Shown one piece after another: positions 38,171 through 50,916 of a stretch of DNA of 64,000 nt; position 1 is the first letter of the stretch, and each line of letters opens with the position of its first letter. Source of the stretch: Comamonadaceae bacterium OS-1 (GTDB lineage Bacteria > Pseudomonadota > Gammaproteobacteria > Burkholderiales > Burkholderiaceae_C); assembly GCA_027923965.1 (NCBI GenBank), contig AP026969.1:2046001-2110000 (forward strand), given 5' to 3'. Under the pieces are notes generated by a model that was given only the letters and a program-made list of their open reading frames with translations, was not told the origin of the DNA and made no database searches. The position numbers were made by a program, and so were the translations under genes.

Positions 38171-38180
<10 letters not shown>
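37524..38180 (-). CDS. eda: KDPG aldolase (2-dehydro-3-deoxy-phosphogluconate aldolase)
   Basis: Splits KDPG to pyruvate and glyceraldehyde 3-phosphate, the last step of the Entner-Doudoroff pathway. The 218-residue protein has [15 protein letters not shown] (catalytic Glu49), AVIGAGTI, the Schiff-base lysine in [13 protein letters not shown] (Lys137) and [18 protein letters not shown]. The start overlaps the edd stop by 10 bp, so the pair is translationally coupled. Confidence 0.96.
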
Positions 38181-39988
<1,808 letters not shown>

Positions 39989-40368
39989 GGTCTTTTGGTA
40001 ACAAAATTACAACCTGAATAGTACTCCCGAACCGCACGCCTGGGCAGCTTAGGAGTTACCAGTAGGGTACGAAAGAGAACTACAAAATGAATAGCTGCTC
40101 ACGCTTATGAGATAAGCACAAGAGCCCATTTTTATAGATAAGGCCGCCAGCACCTACCTACGGCTTGAAACCGAACGCTGGCAGTCCAGAAGTACAGCAG
40201 AGCGGTTGCACCTACACCCAGCAGTCCACAGTCTCCCAGCCATCAGGCGCTTACCAGTTGCCAGTGGAGTACGGCCGTGTTGTTTGCTGCACCAGGTCGG
40301 CGGGCTATGGGCCGCTGGATCAATGGCCGCGCCACCAGTCGGGCTTTGTTCGGCGGCACAATCGAAGC
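39989..40368. other. Divergent noncoding region, edd / pdxH
   Basis: No gene is supported here. It contains one reverse-orientation palindromic repeat copy (40081-40140) roughly in the middle and ends with CACAAT exactly 6 nt before the pdxH ATG. The left 90 bp should hold the edd promoter, but I see no clear hexamers. The open frame upstream of pdxH has no recognisable similarity. Confidence 0.6.
40081..40140 (-). repeat. Dispersed palindromic repeat, reverse orientation, edd-pdxH gap
   Basis: AATAGCTGCTCACGCTTATG, then AGATAAGCACAAGAGCCCAT and TTTTATAGAT. The core GCTTAT-GAG-ATAAGC is a perfect inverted repeat. Both flanking genes point away from it, so it is not acting as a terminator here. 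Confidence 0.85.
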
Positions 40369-41019
40369 ATGAGCCTATCCAACACCGCACTTGCCGACCT
40401 GCGCAAAAGTTACGAACGCGCCGAACTCAACGAAGAAGCCTCGCACAGCGATCCGCTGCAGCAATTTGGCCAATGGCTGAACGAGGCGATCTCTGCCCAG
40501 GTGCCCGAACCCAACGCCATGACCCTGGCTACCGTGGGCCACGATCTGCGCCCGTCCACCCGCATCGTGCTGGTCAAAGGCTATGACGCGCGCGGCATCG
40601 TCTGGTACACCAACTATGACAGCCGCAAAGGCCAGGAGCTGGCGGGCAACCCGTTTGCGGCCCTGCAGTTCCACTGGGTGGAGCTGGAACGCGTGGTGCG
40701 CATCGAGGGCCGTGTCACCAAGGTCAGTGACGAAGAAAGCGATGCCTACTTCCACAGCCGCCCGCTGGATTCGCGCATAGGGGCCTGGGCCTCGCCGCAG
40801 TCGCAGGTGATCTCCGGCCGGGGCGTCCTGGTGGCTAACGCAGCCAAGTTTGGTGCCAAGTTCCTGCTCAACCCGCCGCGCCCGCCCCACTGGGGCGGCT
40901 ACCGGCTGGAGCCCGACAATTGGCAATTCTGGCAAGGCCGCAAAAGCCGCCTGCACGACCGGCTTCGCTATACCTTAGATAGCAGCTTATGCTGGCTGCG
41001 TGAGCGCCTGGCCCCTTAA
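40369..41019 (+). CDS. pdxH: Pyridoxine/pyridoxamine 5'-phosphate oxidase
   Basis: FMN enzyme that makes pyridoxal 5'-phosphate, the cofactor that GlgP also needs. The 216-residue protein has [75 protein letters not shown] and [20 protein letters not shown], then RLHDR and the terminal RLAP. The ATG at 40369 fits the family N-terminus; CACAAT precedes it by 6 nt, so the message may be leaderless. Aat starts 19 bp after the stop. Confidence 0.96.
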   Translation: MSLSNTALADLRKSYERAELNEEASHSDPLQQFGQWLNEAISAQVPEPNAMTLATVGHDLRPSTRIVLVKGYDARGIVWYTNYDSRKGQELAGNPFAALQFHWVELERVVRIEGRVTKVSDEESDAYFHSRPLDSRIGAWASPQSQVISGRGVLVANAAKFGAKFLLNPPRPPHWGGYRLEPDNWQFWQGRKSRLHDRLRYTLDSSLCWLRERLAP

Positions 41020-41026
41020 AAGCACC

Positions 41027-41032
41027 TAAAAT
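41027..41032 (+). promoter_or_regulatory. Probable -10 hexamer of a leaderless aat promoter
   Basis: TAAAAT in the 19-bp pdxH-aat gap, 6 nt before the aat ATG at 41039, with no Shine-Dalgarno. The spacing equals that at dnaE and clpS and would let aat-bpt be transcribed independently of pdxH. Confidence 0.5.
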
Positions 41033-41038
41033 CGCAGC

Positions 41039-41815
41039 ATGTCTTCGTCCCGGCCCCTGTCGCCCAAGCCCGTACCGTGGCTTTTGCCTGGAGAGGCGTT
41101 TCCGCCGGTCAGCCAGGCCTGGGGACCCGCAGACCCGGCCCCGGGCCTGTTGGCCGCAGGCGGTGCGCTGGATGTGGACAGCCTGTTGCAAGCCTACCGA
41201 CACGGCATTTTTCCATGGTTCAGCACCGGCCAGCCGATTCTGTGGTGGAGCACCGACCCGCGCATGGTGCTCAAAATGGATGCCTTCCGGCTGCACCGGT
41301 CTTTGCGCAAAACCATAGCTGGCTTTGTAAGCGGGACAAGCACAGAGGTCCGATTTGATACAAGTTTTTCCGAGGTGATCCGGGCCTGCTCGGGCAGCCC
41401 ACGGCCCGGCCAGTCGGGTACCTGGATCGTGGCCGACATGGTGCGGGCCTACGAAGCGCTGCACCAGGCCGGTTACGCGCACAGCGTGGAAACCTGGATC
41501 GACGGGCAACTGGTGGGTGGGCTGTACTGCGTGGCGATTGGCAATGCCGTGTTTGGCGAATCGATGTTCACCCGGGTGCCCGATGCGTCGAAGATCGCGC
41601 TGGCGGCCCTGGTGTGTTTTTGCCGCGTCCACGGCATCCCCCTGGTGGATTGCCAGCAAAATACAGCCCATCTGGCATCGCTGGGTGCGCGCGAAATTCC
41701 CCGCTCGGCCTTTTGCGCGGAGGTGGCGGTGAATGCCAACCTGCCAGGCCCGGACTGGCAATTTGCCCCCCTTTACTGGACCGCTCTGCAACCCCAACCG
41801 CTGGCTACCCCGTGA
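41039..41815 (+). CDS. aat: Leucyl/phenylalanyl-tRNA--protein transferase
   Basis: Adds Leu or Phe to proteins with N-terminal Arg or Lys, creating primary N-degrons for ClpS. The 258-residue protein has [83 protein letters not shown] and [14 protein letters not shown], all Aat signatures. The stop overlaps the GTG start of bpt. An insertion-like stretch ([16 protein letters not shown]) around residues 93-108 may derive from a decayed repeat copy. Confidence 0.96.
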   Translation: MSSSRPLSPKPVPWLLPGEAFPPVSQAWGPADPAPGLLAAGGALDVDSLLQAYRHGIFPWFSTGQPILWWSTDPRMVLKMDAFRLHRSLRKTIAGFVSGTSTEVRFDTSFSEVIRACSGSPRPGQSGTWIVADMVRAYEALHQAGYAHSVETWIDGQLVGGLYCVAIGNAVFGESMFTRVPDASKIALAALVCFCRVHGIPLVDCQQNTAHLASLGAREIPRSAFCAEVAVNANLPGPDWQFAPLYWTALQPQPLATP

Positions 41816-42546
41816 CACACCTCACTGACCTGCCCCTGCAAACCCTGCAGTTTTACGCCACAGCACCCTACCCTTGCAGCTACCTGCCCGAGCGGCAGGC
41901 GCGCTCCCAGGTAGCCACGCCCAGCCACCTGATCCAAACCGACACCTATTCCGAACTGGTGCGCGGCGGTTTCCGGCGCAGCGGCCTGTTTACCTACCGC
42001 CCCTACTGCGACGGCTGCCAGGCTTGCATGCCTTTGCGGGTACTGGTGACCGCCTTCAAGCCCGACCGCAGCCAGCGGCGCGCCAAAACACAGCACCGCA
42101 GCCTGCAGGCCCGTGTGCTGCACCTGGGTTTCATGCCCGAGCACTACCAGCTGTATCTGCGCTACCAGAACGGTCGCCACGCAGGCGGCGGCATGGACCA
42201 GGACAGCGTAGACCAGTACACCCAGTTTCTGCTGCAAAGCCGGGTCGATTCGCGCCTGGCGGAGTTTCGCGAAACCCTGGAAGACGGCACGCCCGGTGCG
42301 CTCAAGATGGTGTCGATTCTGGATGTGCTGGACGACGGATTGTCTGCCGTCTACACCTTTTACGAGCCCGATGAGCGTGCCAGCTATGGCACTTACAACG
42401 TGCTTTGGCAGATCGAGCAGGCGCAGCAACTTGGTTTGCCTTACGTGTACCTGGGCTACTGGATCGCCCAGAGCCCCAAGATGCTGTACAAGGCCCGCTT
42501 CCTGCCCCACGAGGTGCTGCGTGAGGGGTTTTGGACCTTGCCCTGA
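41812..42546 (+). CDS. bpt: Aspartate/glutamate leucyltransferase
   Basis: Transfers Leu to proteins with N-terminal Asp or Glu. The 244-residue protein shows the Ate/Bpt N-terminus ([20 protein letters not shown]), [20 protein letters not shown] with the conserved Cys pair, [11 protein letters not shown], and the C-terminal acyltransferase fold ([42 protein letters not shown]). The start is a GTG at 41812 overlapping the aat TGA, so the two N-degron transferases are translationally coupled. Confidence 0.95.
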   Translation: MTHLTDLPLQTLQFYATAPYPCSYLPERQARSQVATPSHLIQTDTYSELVRGGFRRSGLFTYRPYCDGCQACMPLRVLVTAFKPDRSQRRAKTQHRSLQARVLHLGFMPEHYQLYLRYQNGRHAGGGMDQDSVDQYTQFLLQSRVDSRLAEFRETLEDGTPGALKMVSILDVLDDGLSAVYTFYEPDERASYGTYNVLWQIEQAQQLGLPYVYLGYWIAQSPKMLYKARFLPHEVLREGFWTLP

Positions 42547-42554
42547 GCCTGGCT

Positions 42555-42609
42555 ATTTCACATCATGCAATCTGGCATTTCACAAGGTAAAATGCAGTAC
42601 ATCTTGTGA
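42555..42609. promoter_or_regulatory. Inverted and direct repeats at the IclR-gene promoter
   Basis: TCACAAG (42580-42586) pairs with CTTGTGA (42603-42609) around GTAAAATG, which contains the probable -10 TAAAAT. ATTTCACA is also repeated directly at 42555 and 42577. The dyad brackets the promoter of the IclR-type gene, so autoregulation is likely. Confidence 0.45.
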
Positions 42610-42618
42610 GAACTGCCC

Positions 42619-43410
42619 ATGAAAGCGACCGACCCCAGTATTCCTGCCACACCGACTGTCCAGGTAATCGAGCGCATGTTCGCCCTGATCGACGTGCTGG
42701 CCTCGCGCGAAGAAGCCATGTCGCTGAAAGAAATCAGCGAAAAAACCGGCCTGCACCCCTCCACCACCCACCGCATCCTGAACGATCTGGCCACTGGCCG
42801 CTTCGTGGACCGGCCCGAACCGGGCAGCTACCGGCTGGGCATGCGCTTGTTGGAGCTGGGTAACCTGGTCAAAGGCCGCCTGAGCGTGCGCGATGCCGCC
42901 CTGATCCCCATGCGCGAGCTGCACCGCCTGACGCAGCAGCCGGTGAACCTGAGCCTGCGCCAGGGCGATGAAATTGTGTATGTGGAACGCGCCTTCAGCG
43001 AGCGCTCGGGCATGCAGGTGGTGCGGGCCATTGGTGGCCGCGCGCCCTTGCACCTCACGTCGGTGGGTAAGTTGTTTCTGGCGATTGACGACCCCCAGCG
43101 CGTGCGGGCCTATGCCACGCGCACCGGCCTGAGCGGCCAAACCAAGAACAGCCTGACCGATCTAGGCCAGCTGGAGCGCGAACTGGCGCGGGTGCGCCAA
43201 TACGGCATCGCCCGGGACAATGAAGAACTGGAACTGGGGGTGCGTTGTATGGCCGTAGGTGTGTACGACGACCAAAACCGGCTGGTGGCCGGGCTGTCCA
43301 TTTCCGCCCCGGCAGACCGGCTGGACGAAAACTGGCTGCCCAAGCTGCAGACTACAGCCAATGCCATTTCGTCTGCCCTCGGCTACAAGATGGCCCCAGG
43401 CAGCCGATAA
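42619..43410 (+). CDS. IclR-family transcriptional regulator
   Basis: DNA-binding regulator of 263 residues. The winged helix at about 14-75 contains VIERMFALIDVLASREEAM and LKEISEKTGLHPSTTHRILN. The C-terminal effector domain follows with LTQQPVNLSLRQGDEIVYVE, RAPLHLTSVGKLFLAI and YGIARDNEELELGVRCMAVG. The effector is unknown. The neighbours (bpt upstream, pbpG convergent) do not suggest a catabolic target, so it may act elsewhere. A dyad sits over its own promoter. Confidence 0.9.
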   Translation: MKATDPSIPATPTVQVIERMFALIDVLASREEAMSLKEISEKTGLHPSTTHRILNDLATGRFVDRPEPGSYRLGMRLLELGNLVKGRLSVRDAALIPMRELHRLTQQPVNLSLRQGDEIVYVERAFSERSGMQVVRAIGGRAPLHLTSVGKLFLAIDDPQRVRAYATRTGLSGQTKNSLTDLGQLERELARVRQYGIARDNEELELGVRCMAVGVYDDQNRLVAGLSISAPADRLDENWLPKLQTTANAISSALGYKMAPGSR

Positions 43411-43429
43411 CTGTCGGGGATTTGGAGGA

Positions 43430-44503
43430 TCAGCCCGCGATCTTGACTGCGGTGCGGGCGGTCATGACGTGGTTGGCTTCCACCCAGTGGCGCACGCGCT
43501 CGGCATCGGCGATGCGGCTGAGCTTGCCGGCAGAGTCCAGGAACACCATGATCAGCTTGCGGCCCGCCACCTTGGCCTGCAGCACCAGGCACTGGCCTGC
43601 TTCGTTGATAAAGCCGGTTTTTTGCAGTCCGATATCCCAGTCGGGGTTTTTCACCAGGCGGTTGGTATTGTTGAACTGCATCATGCGGCTGCCGATTTCG
43701 ACCTGGTAGCCCTGCGAGGTGGTGAGCTCACGCAAGGTGGGTTCGTTGTAGGCGGCATTCACCAGGGTGGCCAGATCGCGCGCGCTGGACTGGTTGTCGC
43801 TGGACAAGCCGGTGGGCTCGACATAGCGCGTATCTTTCATGCCCAGGCCCTTGGCCTTGGCGTTCATCATGGCTACAAAGGTCGGCAGGCCGCCGGGGTA
43901 GGTGCGGCCCAGGGCGTGGGCAGCACGGTTTTCGCTGGACATCAACGCCAGGTGCAGCAACTCGCCCCGGCTCAGGGTGGAGCCCACAGTCAAGCGCGAA
44001 CGGCTGCGTTTTTCGGTGTCCACGTCGTCCTGGGTGATGGTGATTTCTTCGTCCATCGGCAGGTGGGCTTCGTTAATTACCACGCCGGTCATCAGCTTGG
44101 TGATCGACGCAATCGGCAATACCGCCTGGTCGTTTTTGCTGAACAGTACTTCGCGGGTGTCCTGGTCGATCACCAGGGCTACGCTGGACTTGAGCGCCAG
44201 CGCATCGGGTGCGCCGTGCAAACCGGCCAATTCACCAAACGAGGGCTGGGCCGGGATGATGGCGGCCACGGGGCGCGCGACACGCGATTTGGCGGCAATT
44301 TTCGTCTTGGATGCACGGGAAGTAATCCGCACCGCTTTCGCACTGCTGCGCTTGGAGGCCGCACTGCTGCTGGAGGTTTTCTGGATCTCGACCTTCTTGC
44401 GCTGCGCGGCATGCGCAGGTGCCGCCATCAGGGTAACGGAGCAAGTAAAAATAGCAACAATTTGTAGCAGGCGGTTCAAAGCAGGACTTTCAGAGGAGGA
44501 CAT
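43430..44503 (-). CDS. pbpG: D-alanyl-D-alanine endopeptidase (penicillin-binding protein 7 type)
   Basis: Periplasmic serine peptidase of the S11 family that cuts D-Ala-mDAP crosslinks. From the ATG at 44503 the protein has 357 residues with a signal peptide (LLQIVAIFTCSVTLMAAPAH, cleavage near AHA-AQ). A Ser/Lys/Ala-rich linker of about 50 residues follows, then the SxxK motif in PIASITKLMTG (Ser133, Lys136), SSENRAAHALGRTYPGG and LQKTGFINEAGQC. The chosen start has GGAG 8 nt upstream; an ATG at 44521 has none. Confidence 0.9.
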   Translation of the reverse strand: MSSSESPALNRLLQIVAIFTCSVTLMAAPAHAAQRKKVEIQKTSSSSAASKRSSAKAVRITSRASKTKIAAKSRVARPVAAIIPAQPSFGELAGLHGAPDALALKSSVALVIDQDTREVLFSKNDQAVLPIASITKLMTGVVINEAHLPMDEEITITQDDVDTEKRSRSRLTVGSTLSRGELLHLALMSSENRAAHALGRTYPGGLPTFVAMMNAKAKGLGMKDTRYVEPTGLSSDNQSSARDLATLVNAAYNEPTLRELTTSQGYQVEIGSRMMQFNNTNRLVKNPDWDIGLQKTGFINEAGQCLVLQAKVAGRKLIMVFLDSAGKLSRIADAERVRHWVEANHVMTARTAVKIAG

Positions 44504-44827
44504 GGAATGATCTCCGGACATAAAGGTGTGTGACCAAGTGTATCTAAATCGAAAACTTCACACAAGATCAAAGACTTAGATACGCTTTTTAAAGTGCTAT
44601 TATTTTAGAGCCGATTCTGCGCTGAAAATGCGGGCGATGCAGCGATTCCGCGCCAATCCCTGAGCCTTTACATCCGGGCAAGCTGCCAGGATGCTTGCAG
44701 ACCGTCCTGGTCGCGCACGGTTCTTGCTTGTGTTTGGCTTATTTGCCGGGCGGCACAGGCCGACCCCGTAGAATCTACAACGCGGCTTACGTTCGTAAGT
44801 CCATGCCAAAACAATCCAGGGAAACCC
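44504..44827. other. Divergent noncoding region, pbpG / ParA-like gene
   Basis: No gene is supported. A long inverted repeat, GTATCTAA (44540-44547) with TTAGATAC (44576-44583), extendable to 10 of 11 bases, lies near the pbpG side in an AT-rich stretch. TAGAAT at 44769-44774 could be the -10 of the ParA-like gene, whose ATG is preceded by CCAGGGAAA. Confidence 0.5.
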
Positions 44828-45520
44828 ATGAGTTCAATCAATTTCATTGGCGGTGAAAAGGGCGGCGTAGGCAAGTCCGTGACCGCCCGCGTACTGGCAC
44901 AGTACTTTTTGGACACCGGCAAGGCCTTTACCGGCTTTGACACCGACCGTTCGCACAACTCCTTCACCCGCTTCTACCCCGACTTCGCGTCGCCCGTGGT
45001 GGTGGACAGCTTTGAAGGGCTGGACAAGATCGCCGAGGCGTTCGAAGCTAACCCCGAGCAAAACGTCATCGTGGACCTGGCGGCCCAAACCGCCGCTCCG
45101 CTGGCACGCTGGATCCACGACTCCGACCTGTTCGAAGTGCTGGGCGACCTGCATGTGGCGGTGAATTTCTGGCACGTCATCGACGAAGGCAAGGATTCCG
45201 TCAATCTGCTGGCCGACCTGATGGCCAGTGTGGGCAACACGCCCAACTACATCATCGTGCTCAACCATGGCCGGGGTTCAGACTTCTCTCTGATGCAGTC
45301 CTCGGCCCCCATGCAGCAGGCCCTGGCCTACGGCGCGCGGGTGATCGAACTGCCGCAGCTGCAGGATGCCGCCATGCGCAAGATCGACCGCCAAAGCGCC
45401 AGCTTCTGGAGCGCCGTGCACGAGCGCAGCGAGACTGATGGCCTGGGCATGCTGGAGCGCCAGCGCGTCAAGACCTGGCTGCGCAAGGCTTATGCAGGTT
45501 TTGACACCCTGCCGCTCTAG
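44828..45520 (+). CDS. Orphan ParA/MinD-like P-loop ATPase
   Basis: The 230-residue protein has a deviant Walker A, GGEKGGVGKSVTARVLAQYF (residues 8-27), an FDTDRSHNSFTRFYPD switch-like segment, VIVDLAAQTAAPLARWI for Walker B and a late VLNHGRGSDFSL motif. This places it in the ParA/MinD/CbiA group. No ParB-like partner, conjugation gene or flagellar gene is adjacent, so it is unlikely to be a plasmid partition system. Cargo positioning or a nucleotide-switch role is possible. A strong terminator follows. Confidence 0.75.
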   Translation: MSSINFIGGEKGGVGKSVTARVLAQYFLDTGKAFTGFDTDRSHNSFTRFYPDFASPVVVDSFEGLDKIAEAFEANPEQNVIVDLAAQTAAPLARWIHDSDLFEVLGDLHVAVNFWHVIDEGKDSVNLLADLMASVGNTPNYIIVLNHGRGSDFSLMQSSAPMQQALAYGARVIELPQLQDAAMRKIDRQSASFWSAVHERSETDGLGMLERQRVKTWLRKAYAGFDTLPL

Positions 45521-45540
45521 CCTGCTCATTAGTTTGCTAT

Positions 45541-45580
45541 AAAAAAAGGGGCAGTACCGGTGTGGTACTGCCCCTTTTTT
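45541..45580. terminator. Bidirectional terminator, ParA-like gene / clpA
   Basis: GGGGCAGTACC (45548-45558) pairs perfectly with GGTACTGCCCC (45564-45574) around a 5-nt loop, flanked by seven A and six T. It separates convergent genes. Confidence 0.92.
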
Positions 45581-45600
45581 GTGGGGAGGCAGGAGCGGAA

Positions 45601-47940
<2,340 letters not shown>

Positions 47941-48047
47941 GTGAATTCCTTTTTTGCCTGACTCATTTCGACACCTAACAACTCTTTGTGACTCTCTTGT
48001 TACGCACTCTACATGGGTTGCGCTTTGGCTTATTCAAGCCTGCACAT

Positions 48048-48407
48048 TCAACCCACTGGTTCGCTCACGCATTGCAGGGGATGGCCGTTCTGTTTGGCGG
48101 CTTCCAGCACCTGGTCCACCTTGGTGGCGGCCACGTCTTTGGAATACACACCGCACACGGCTTTGCCGTCCAGATGGATCTTGAGCATGATCTGGGTGGC
48201 GGTTTCGCGGTCCTTGCTGAAAAACTCCTGGATCACCACCACCACGAATTCCATCGGGGTGTAGTCGTCATTGAGCATCAGCACCTGGTGCATTTGCGGG
48301 GGCTTGATCTTTTCAGTGCGCCGCTCCAGCACGACCGAACCGCCGTCATCCGGTGGGGATATCGGGGTTACGGGCTGCGGTGGCTTTTTGGGGGTTTTGG
48401 TGGCCAT
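48048..48407 (-). CDS. clpS: ClpS adaptor (N-recognin)
   Basis: Delivers proteins with N-terminal Leu, Phe, Tyr or Trp to ClpAP. The 119-residue protein has a disordered, Lys/Pro-rich N-terminus (about 1-35) and the ClpS core: [20 protein letters not shown] with the Asn-Asp-Asp pocket, then [20 protein letters not shown] and the ending [11 protein letters not shown]. The ATG is 6 nt after a TAAAAT hexamer on the minus strand and has no Shine-Dalgarno. Confidence 0.96.
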   Translation of the reverse strand: MATKTPKKPPQPVTPISPPDDGGSVVLERRTEKIKPPQMHQVLMLNDDYTPMEFVVVVIQEFFSKDRETATQIMLKIHLDGKAVCGVYSKDVAATKVDQVLEAAKQNGHPLQCVSEPVG

Positions 48408-48413
48408 GAGGCC

Positions 48414-48419
48414 ATTTTA
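48414..48419 (-). promoter_or_regulatory. Probable -10 hexamer of a leaderless clpS promoter
   Basis: On the minus strand this reads TAAAAT, preceded by AT and followed by six bases (GGCCTC) and the clpS ATG. It matches the dnaE and aat arrangement exactly in hexamer and spacing. Confidence 0.5.
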
Positions 48420-48462
48420 TAGAGCAGTTTGTCCCCCTGCCCGGGCCCGTGCATTCCAACGC

Positions 48463-50352
48463 TTACGCCAGTGTTGCGCTGACGGCTTCCCGGATAAATA
48501 AACCCGCGCCATGCACCTTGGCATCGTGTTTGGCCAAGGCGGCGGCATTGGCCACTTCCTCCGCATGCCCGTACTGGCCCCGCCGGATGCGCACCGCGCC
48601 AATCGACAGCGTGGTGAACGGGAAAAACCGCGGCACGCCTTGCCGGTCTTCGGCATGGATGCCGCCTTCGAGTCGCGCAGGCGCATCGAACAAGGCCAGG
48701 GCCCGCTCGGCAAACTCCTGCACGATGGCCTCGCAGCGCTGCACCCAGTCGCTGCTTTGGAACAGAAAGATAAAGTCGTCGCCGCCCACATGGCCGACAA
48801 AGTCCCGCTTGGCATCGCAATGGGCCAGGGCCAACTTGGCTACCAGGCGGATCATTTCATCGCCCCGCCAGTAGCCGTAATGGTCGTTGAACGGCTTGAA
48901 ATGGTTCAGGTCGGCATAGCAGGCCACAAAATCGGCCCCGGCATCCATCAGGCGCTCGATGTGCTGGCTGATGGGAATATTGCCCGGCAAAAAGGTCAGT
49001 GGATTGGCGTGGCGGGCGGCTTCCAGCCGCACCTCGGTCACCGAGCGCACCAGCTGGTCGCCGGTACCCAGGCCGATGTAGCGCCCGTTTTCGGTCACGA
49101 TGAAGCCCTCGGTCAGGTAACGCTGGTCTTGCGAGGTCAGGATGCCCACCAGCTCGTCGACGTTATGGTCCCGTTCCACCAGCCGGGGCGCATGGTTGGC
49201 GTTGGCCAGGCAGGGCTTGCGACCATGCACTTCGCGGTAATACGGGGTTGCGTAATGGGTCATGAACTGGTGCCGGTTCACCAGGGCCAATGGGCGGCCG
49301 TTGTCCACGATGGCAATCGCGTGCAAGTCCTCGTGCTGCAAAAACAAGGCCGATAGCTGGTCGTTGGTGGTGTGCAAGTCGGCACAAGGGGCTTGCTGCA
49401 CTGCCAGGCCGCGCAACACCCCCGAGCGCGACACCCGCCCCGATGCGGGAAATATCGACACCATGGTGTCGTTCAACACCTCCATGGCGGCTGCATGCAC
49501 TTTGACCCGGGGAAGCGGCTCGGGCCGGCCCAGCAGATAGCCCTGCCCGTAGGCCAGATCCAGATCGCGCAGCACCCGCAGGTCGTCCGGCGTCTCGATG
49601 CCTTCGGCTACCAGCTGGGTGCCAAAAATAGTGGCAATCTGTTTGAGCGCCTGCAGGGTTTGCAGGTTGTCGGCGTGGTGGGCGATGTCTTTGGTGAAGT
49701 ATTTGTCGATCTTGACGATCTCGGGCTTCACCTGGGACCACAGCCGCAGGCTGGAGCGGCCATCGCCAAAGTCGTCCAGCGCCAGCGACAAGCCCGCGGC
49801 ACGCACCTCGCGGGCCACCTCGGTCAACTGGTCCATATTGTTCACACGCTCGTGCTCGGTCAGCTCCAGCACCAGCATGCGCGGCAAGACCCCTAAGCTA
49901 CGCACCCATTGCACCAGCGTGGCGCAACCCTGGCACTGCACCACGTCCACCAGGGCATCGGCGCTGATGTTGACAAACAGCCGTCCGGGCTCCTGCAGAC
50001 GGCCCCAGCCTTCCAGCGCCACGCCCACGCAGTGCAACTCAAATTCAAACACCAGCCGCTCGCTGCGGGCGGCGCTGAACAAGGCATCTGCCCCAAACAA
50101 TGCCGTGCCCTCGACACCGCGGATCAGGGCTTCGTGCGCGTAGATGCCGCCATTGCGCAAGTCCACGATGGGCTGGAACACCGACTTCAGCGCGCTTTTG
50201 CGCATCAAGTCGGCCAGTGGCCCCACCCCGTGGCGCACCTTGCCCGGAAAGTAGTCGCGCGCCAGGCTCGGCATATCCACAGCGAAAGAATCCACGGCAT
50301 CACTCCATCTGAACGGCAAAGCCTGGACCCTAAGGCAAGCCGATGACAGCAT
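48463..50352 (-). CDS. EAL-CBS-GGDEF cyclic-di-GMP signalling protein
   Basis: Soluble protein of up to 629 residues with the order EAL (about 55-290; HEALIRG, LELTEHERVNN, LDDFGDGRSSLR, AEGIETPDDL), a CBS-like pair (about 310-450) and GGDEF (about 455-620). The GGDEF signature is GGDDF and LDDFGDGRSS differs from the usual LDDFGTGYSS, so either activity may be reduced. Unlike the CHASE protein in this window there is no membrane helix. The start is uncertain: an ATG at 50274 (MPSLARDYF) may be used. It diverges from the histone-like gene. Confidence 0.85.
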   Translation of the reverse strand: MLSSACLRVQALPFRWSDAVDSFAVDMPSLARDYFPGKVRHGVGPLADLMRKSALKSVFQPIVDLRNGGIYAHEALIRGVEGTALFGADALFSAARSERLVFEFELHCVGVALEGWGRLQEPGRLFVNISADALVDVVQCQGCATLVQWVRSLGVLPRMLVLELTEHERVNNMDQLTEVAREVRAAGLSLALDDFGDGRSSLRLWSQVKPEIVKIDKYFTKDIAHHADNLQTLQALKQIATIFGTQLVAEGIETPDDLRVLRDLDLAYGQGYLLGRPEPLPRVKVHAAAMEVLNDTMVSIFPASGRVSRSGVLRGLAVQQAPCADLHTTNDQLSALFLQHEDLHAIAIVDNGRPLALVNRHQFMTHYATPYYREVHGRKPCLANANHAPRLVERDHNVDELVGILTSQDQRYLTEGFIVTENGRYIGLGTGDQLVRSVTEVRLEAARHANPLTFLPGNIPISQHIERLMDAGADFVACYADLNHFKPFNDHYGYWRGDEMIRLVAKLALAHCDAKRDFVGHVGGDDFIFLFQSSDWVQRCEAIVQEFAERALALFDAPARLEGGIHAEDRQGVPRFFPFTTLSIGAVRIRRGQYGHAEEVANAAALAKHDAKVHGAGLFIREAVSATLA

Positions 50353-50395
50353 GGTGAAAACGCGATAGATGCAAGTTATGGGCTTTGAAAACCCA

Positions 50396-50420
50396 TATAA
50401 AACCGTATAAACTATATAAA
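50396..50420 (+). promoter_or_regulatory. Three phased TATAAA repeats upstream of the histone-like gene
   Basis: TATAAA occurs at 50396, 50406 and 50415, spaced 10 and 9 bp, in an AT-rich patch 23-47 nt before the ATG. One can be the -10; the helical phasing suggests overlapping promoters or a binding site for an AT-preferring nucleoid protein. Confidence 0.45.
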
Positions 50421-50442
50421 TCGTTTAATTGGAGTTTTATAC

Positions 50443-50916
50443 ATGACCACTGCCGCCAAAGTTACTACCGCACCGACCCCCGCCACACCTGTTGCTGCCC
50501 CCGCGCCTGCGGTGGTGGTCAGCAAGCCTGTTGCACCGAAAAAAGTTGCGGTGCGCGCCAAGGCGGTGAAGCTTGCCAAGCCCGTGGAAGCCAAACCCAA
50601 GCCACCCGTGGCCAAAGCCAAAGCGGTGCCTGCGGCCAAGCCAGCCAAGGTCAAAAAGCCCAAGCTGGTGCGCGACAGCTTCACCATCCCCAAGGCCGAA
50701 TACACCGTGCTGGACGACCTGAAGCTGCGCGCCATCGCCTTGGCCCAGCCCGCCAAGAAGAGCGAGCTGCTGCGCGCAGGCATCAAGGCCCTGGCCGCCC
50801 TGTCCGACGCGGCTCTGCTGGTCGCCCTGCAGGCCGTGCCTACGATCAAGACCGGTCGCCCAGCAACAGAAGCTGCCGCCAAGCCCACGGCCAAAAAGGC
50901 AGTAAAGAAAGCCTAA
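50443..50916 (+). CDS. Histone H1-like Ala/Lys/Pro-rich nucleoid protein
   Basis: The 157-residue protein has two parts. Residues 1-73 are Ala, Lys, Pro and Val with no predicted fold (AVRAKAVKLAKPVEAKPKPP), like bacterial H1 tails. Residues 74-140 look folded: KLVRDSFTIPKAEYTVLDDL and AKKSELLRAGIKALAALSD resemble a short strand plus two helices, then IKTGRPA and another basic tail. DNA binding is likely; a ribbon-helix-helix-type dimer is a guess. GGAG lies 8 nt before the ATG. The stop overlaps convergent sixA by 3 bp. Confidence 0.75.
   Translation: MTTAAKVTTAPTPATPVAAPAPAVVVSKPVAPKKVAVRAKAVKLAKPVEAKPKPPVAKAKAVPAAKPAKVKKPKLVRDSFTIPKAEYTVLDDLKLRAIALAQPAKKSELLRAGIKALAALSDAALLVALQAVPTIKTGRPATEAAAKPTAKKAVKKA

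Noticed and set aside
40970..41015. Possible repeat copy at the 3' end of pdxH
   Set aside because: TAGATAGCAGCTTATGCTGG resembles the element, but PdxH has normal length and a normal RLAP ending here, so chance similarity is as likely.
41315..41360. Possible decayed repeat copy inside aat
   Set aside because: ATAGCTGGCTTTGTAAGC and GACAAGCACAGAGG suggest the reverse element and Aat is slightly longer here, but similarity is too weak to call.
44828..45520. Plasmid partition or mobilisation locus
   Set aside because: Only a ParA-like ATPase is present; no ParB, origin iterons, relaxase or insertion sequence is nearby.
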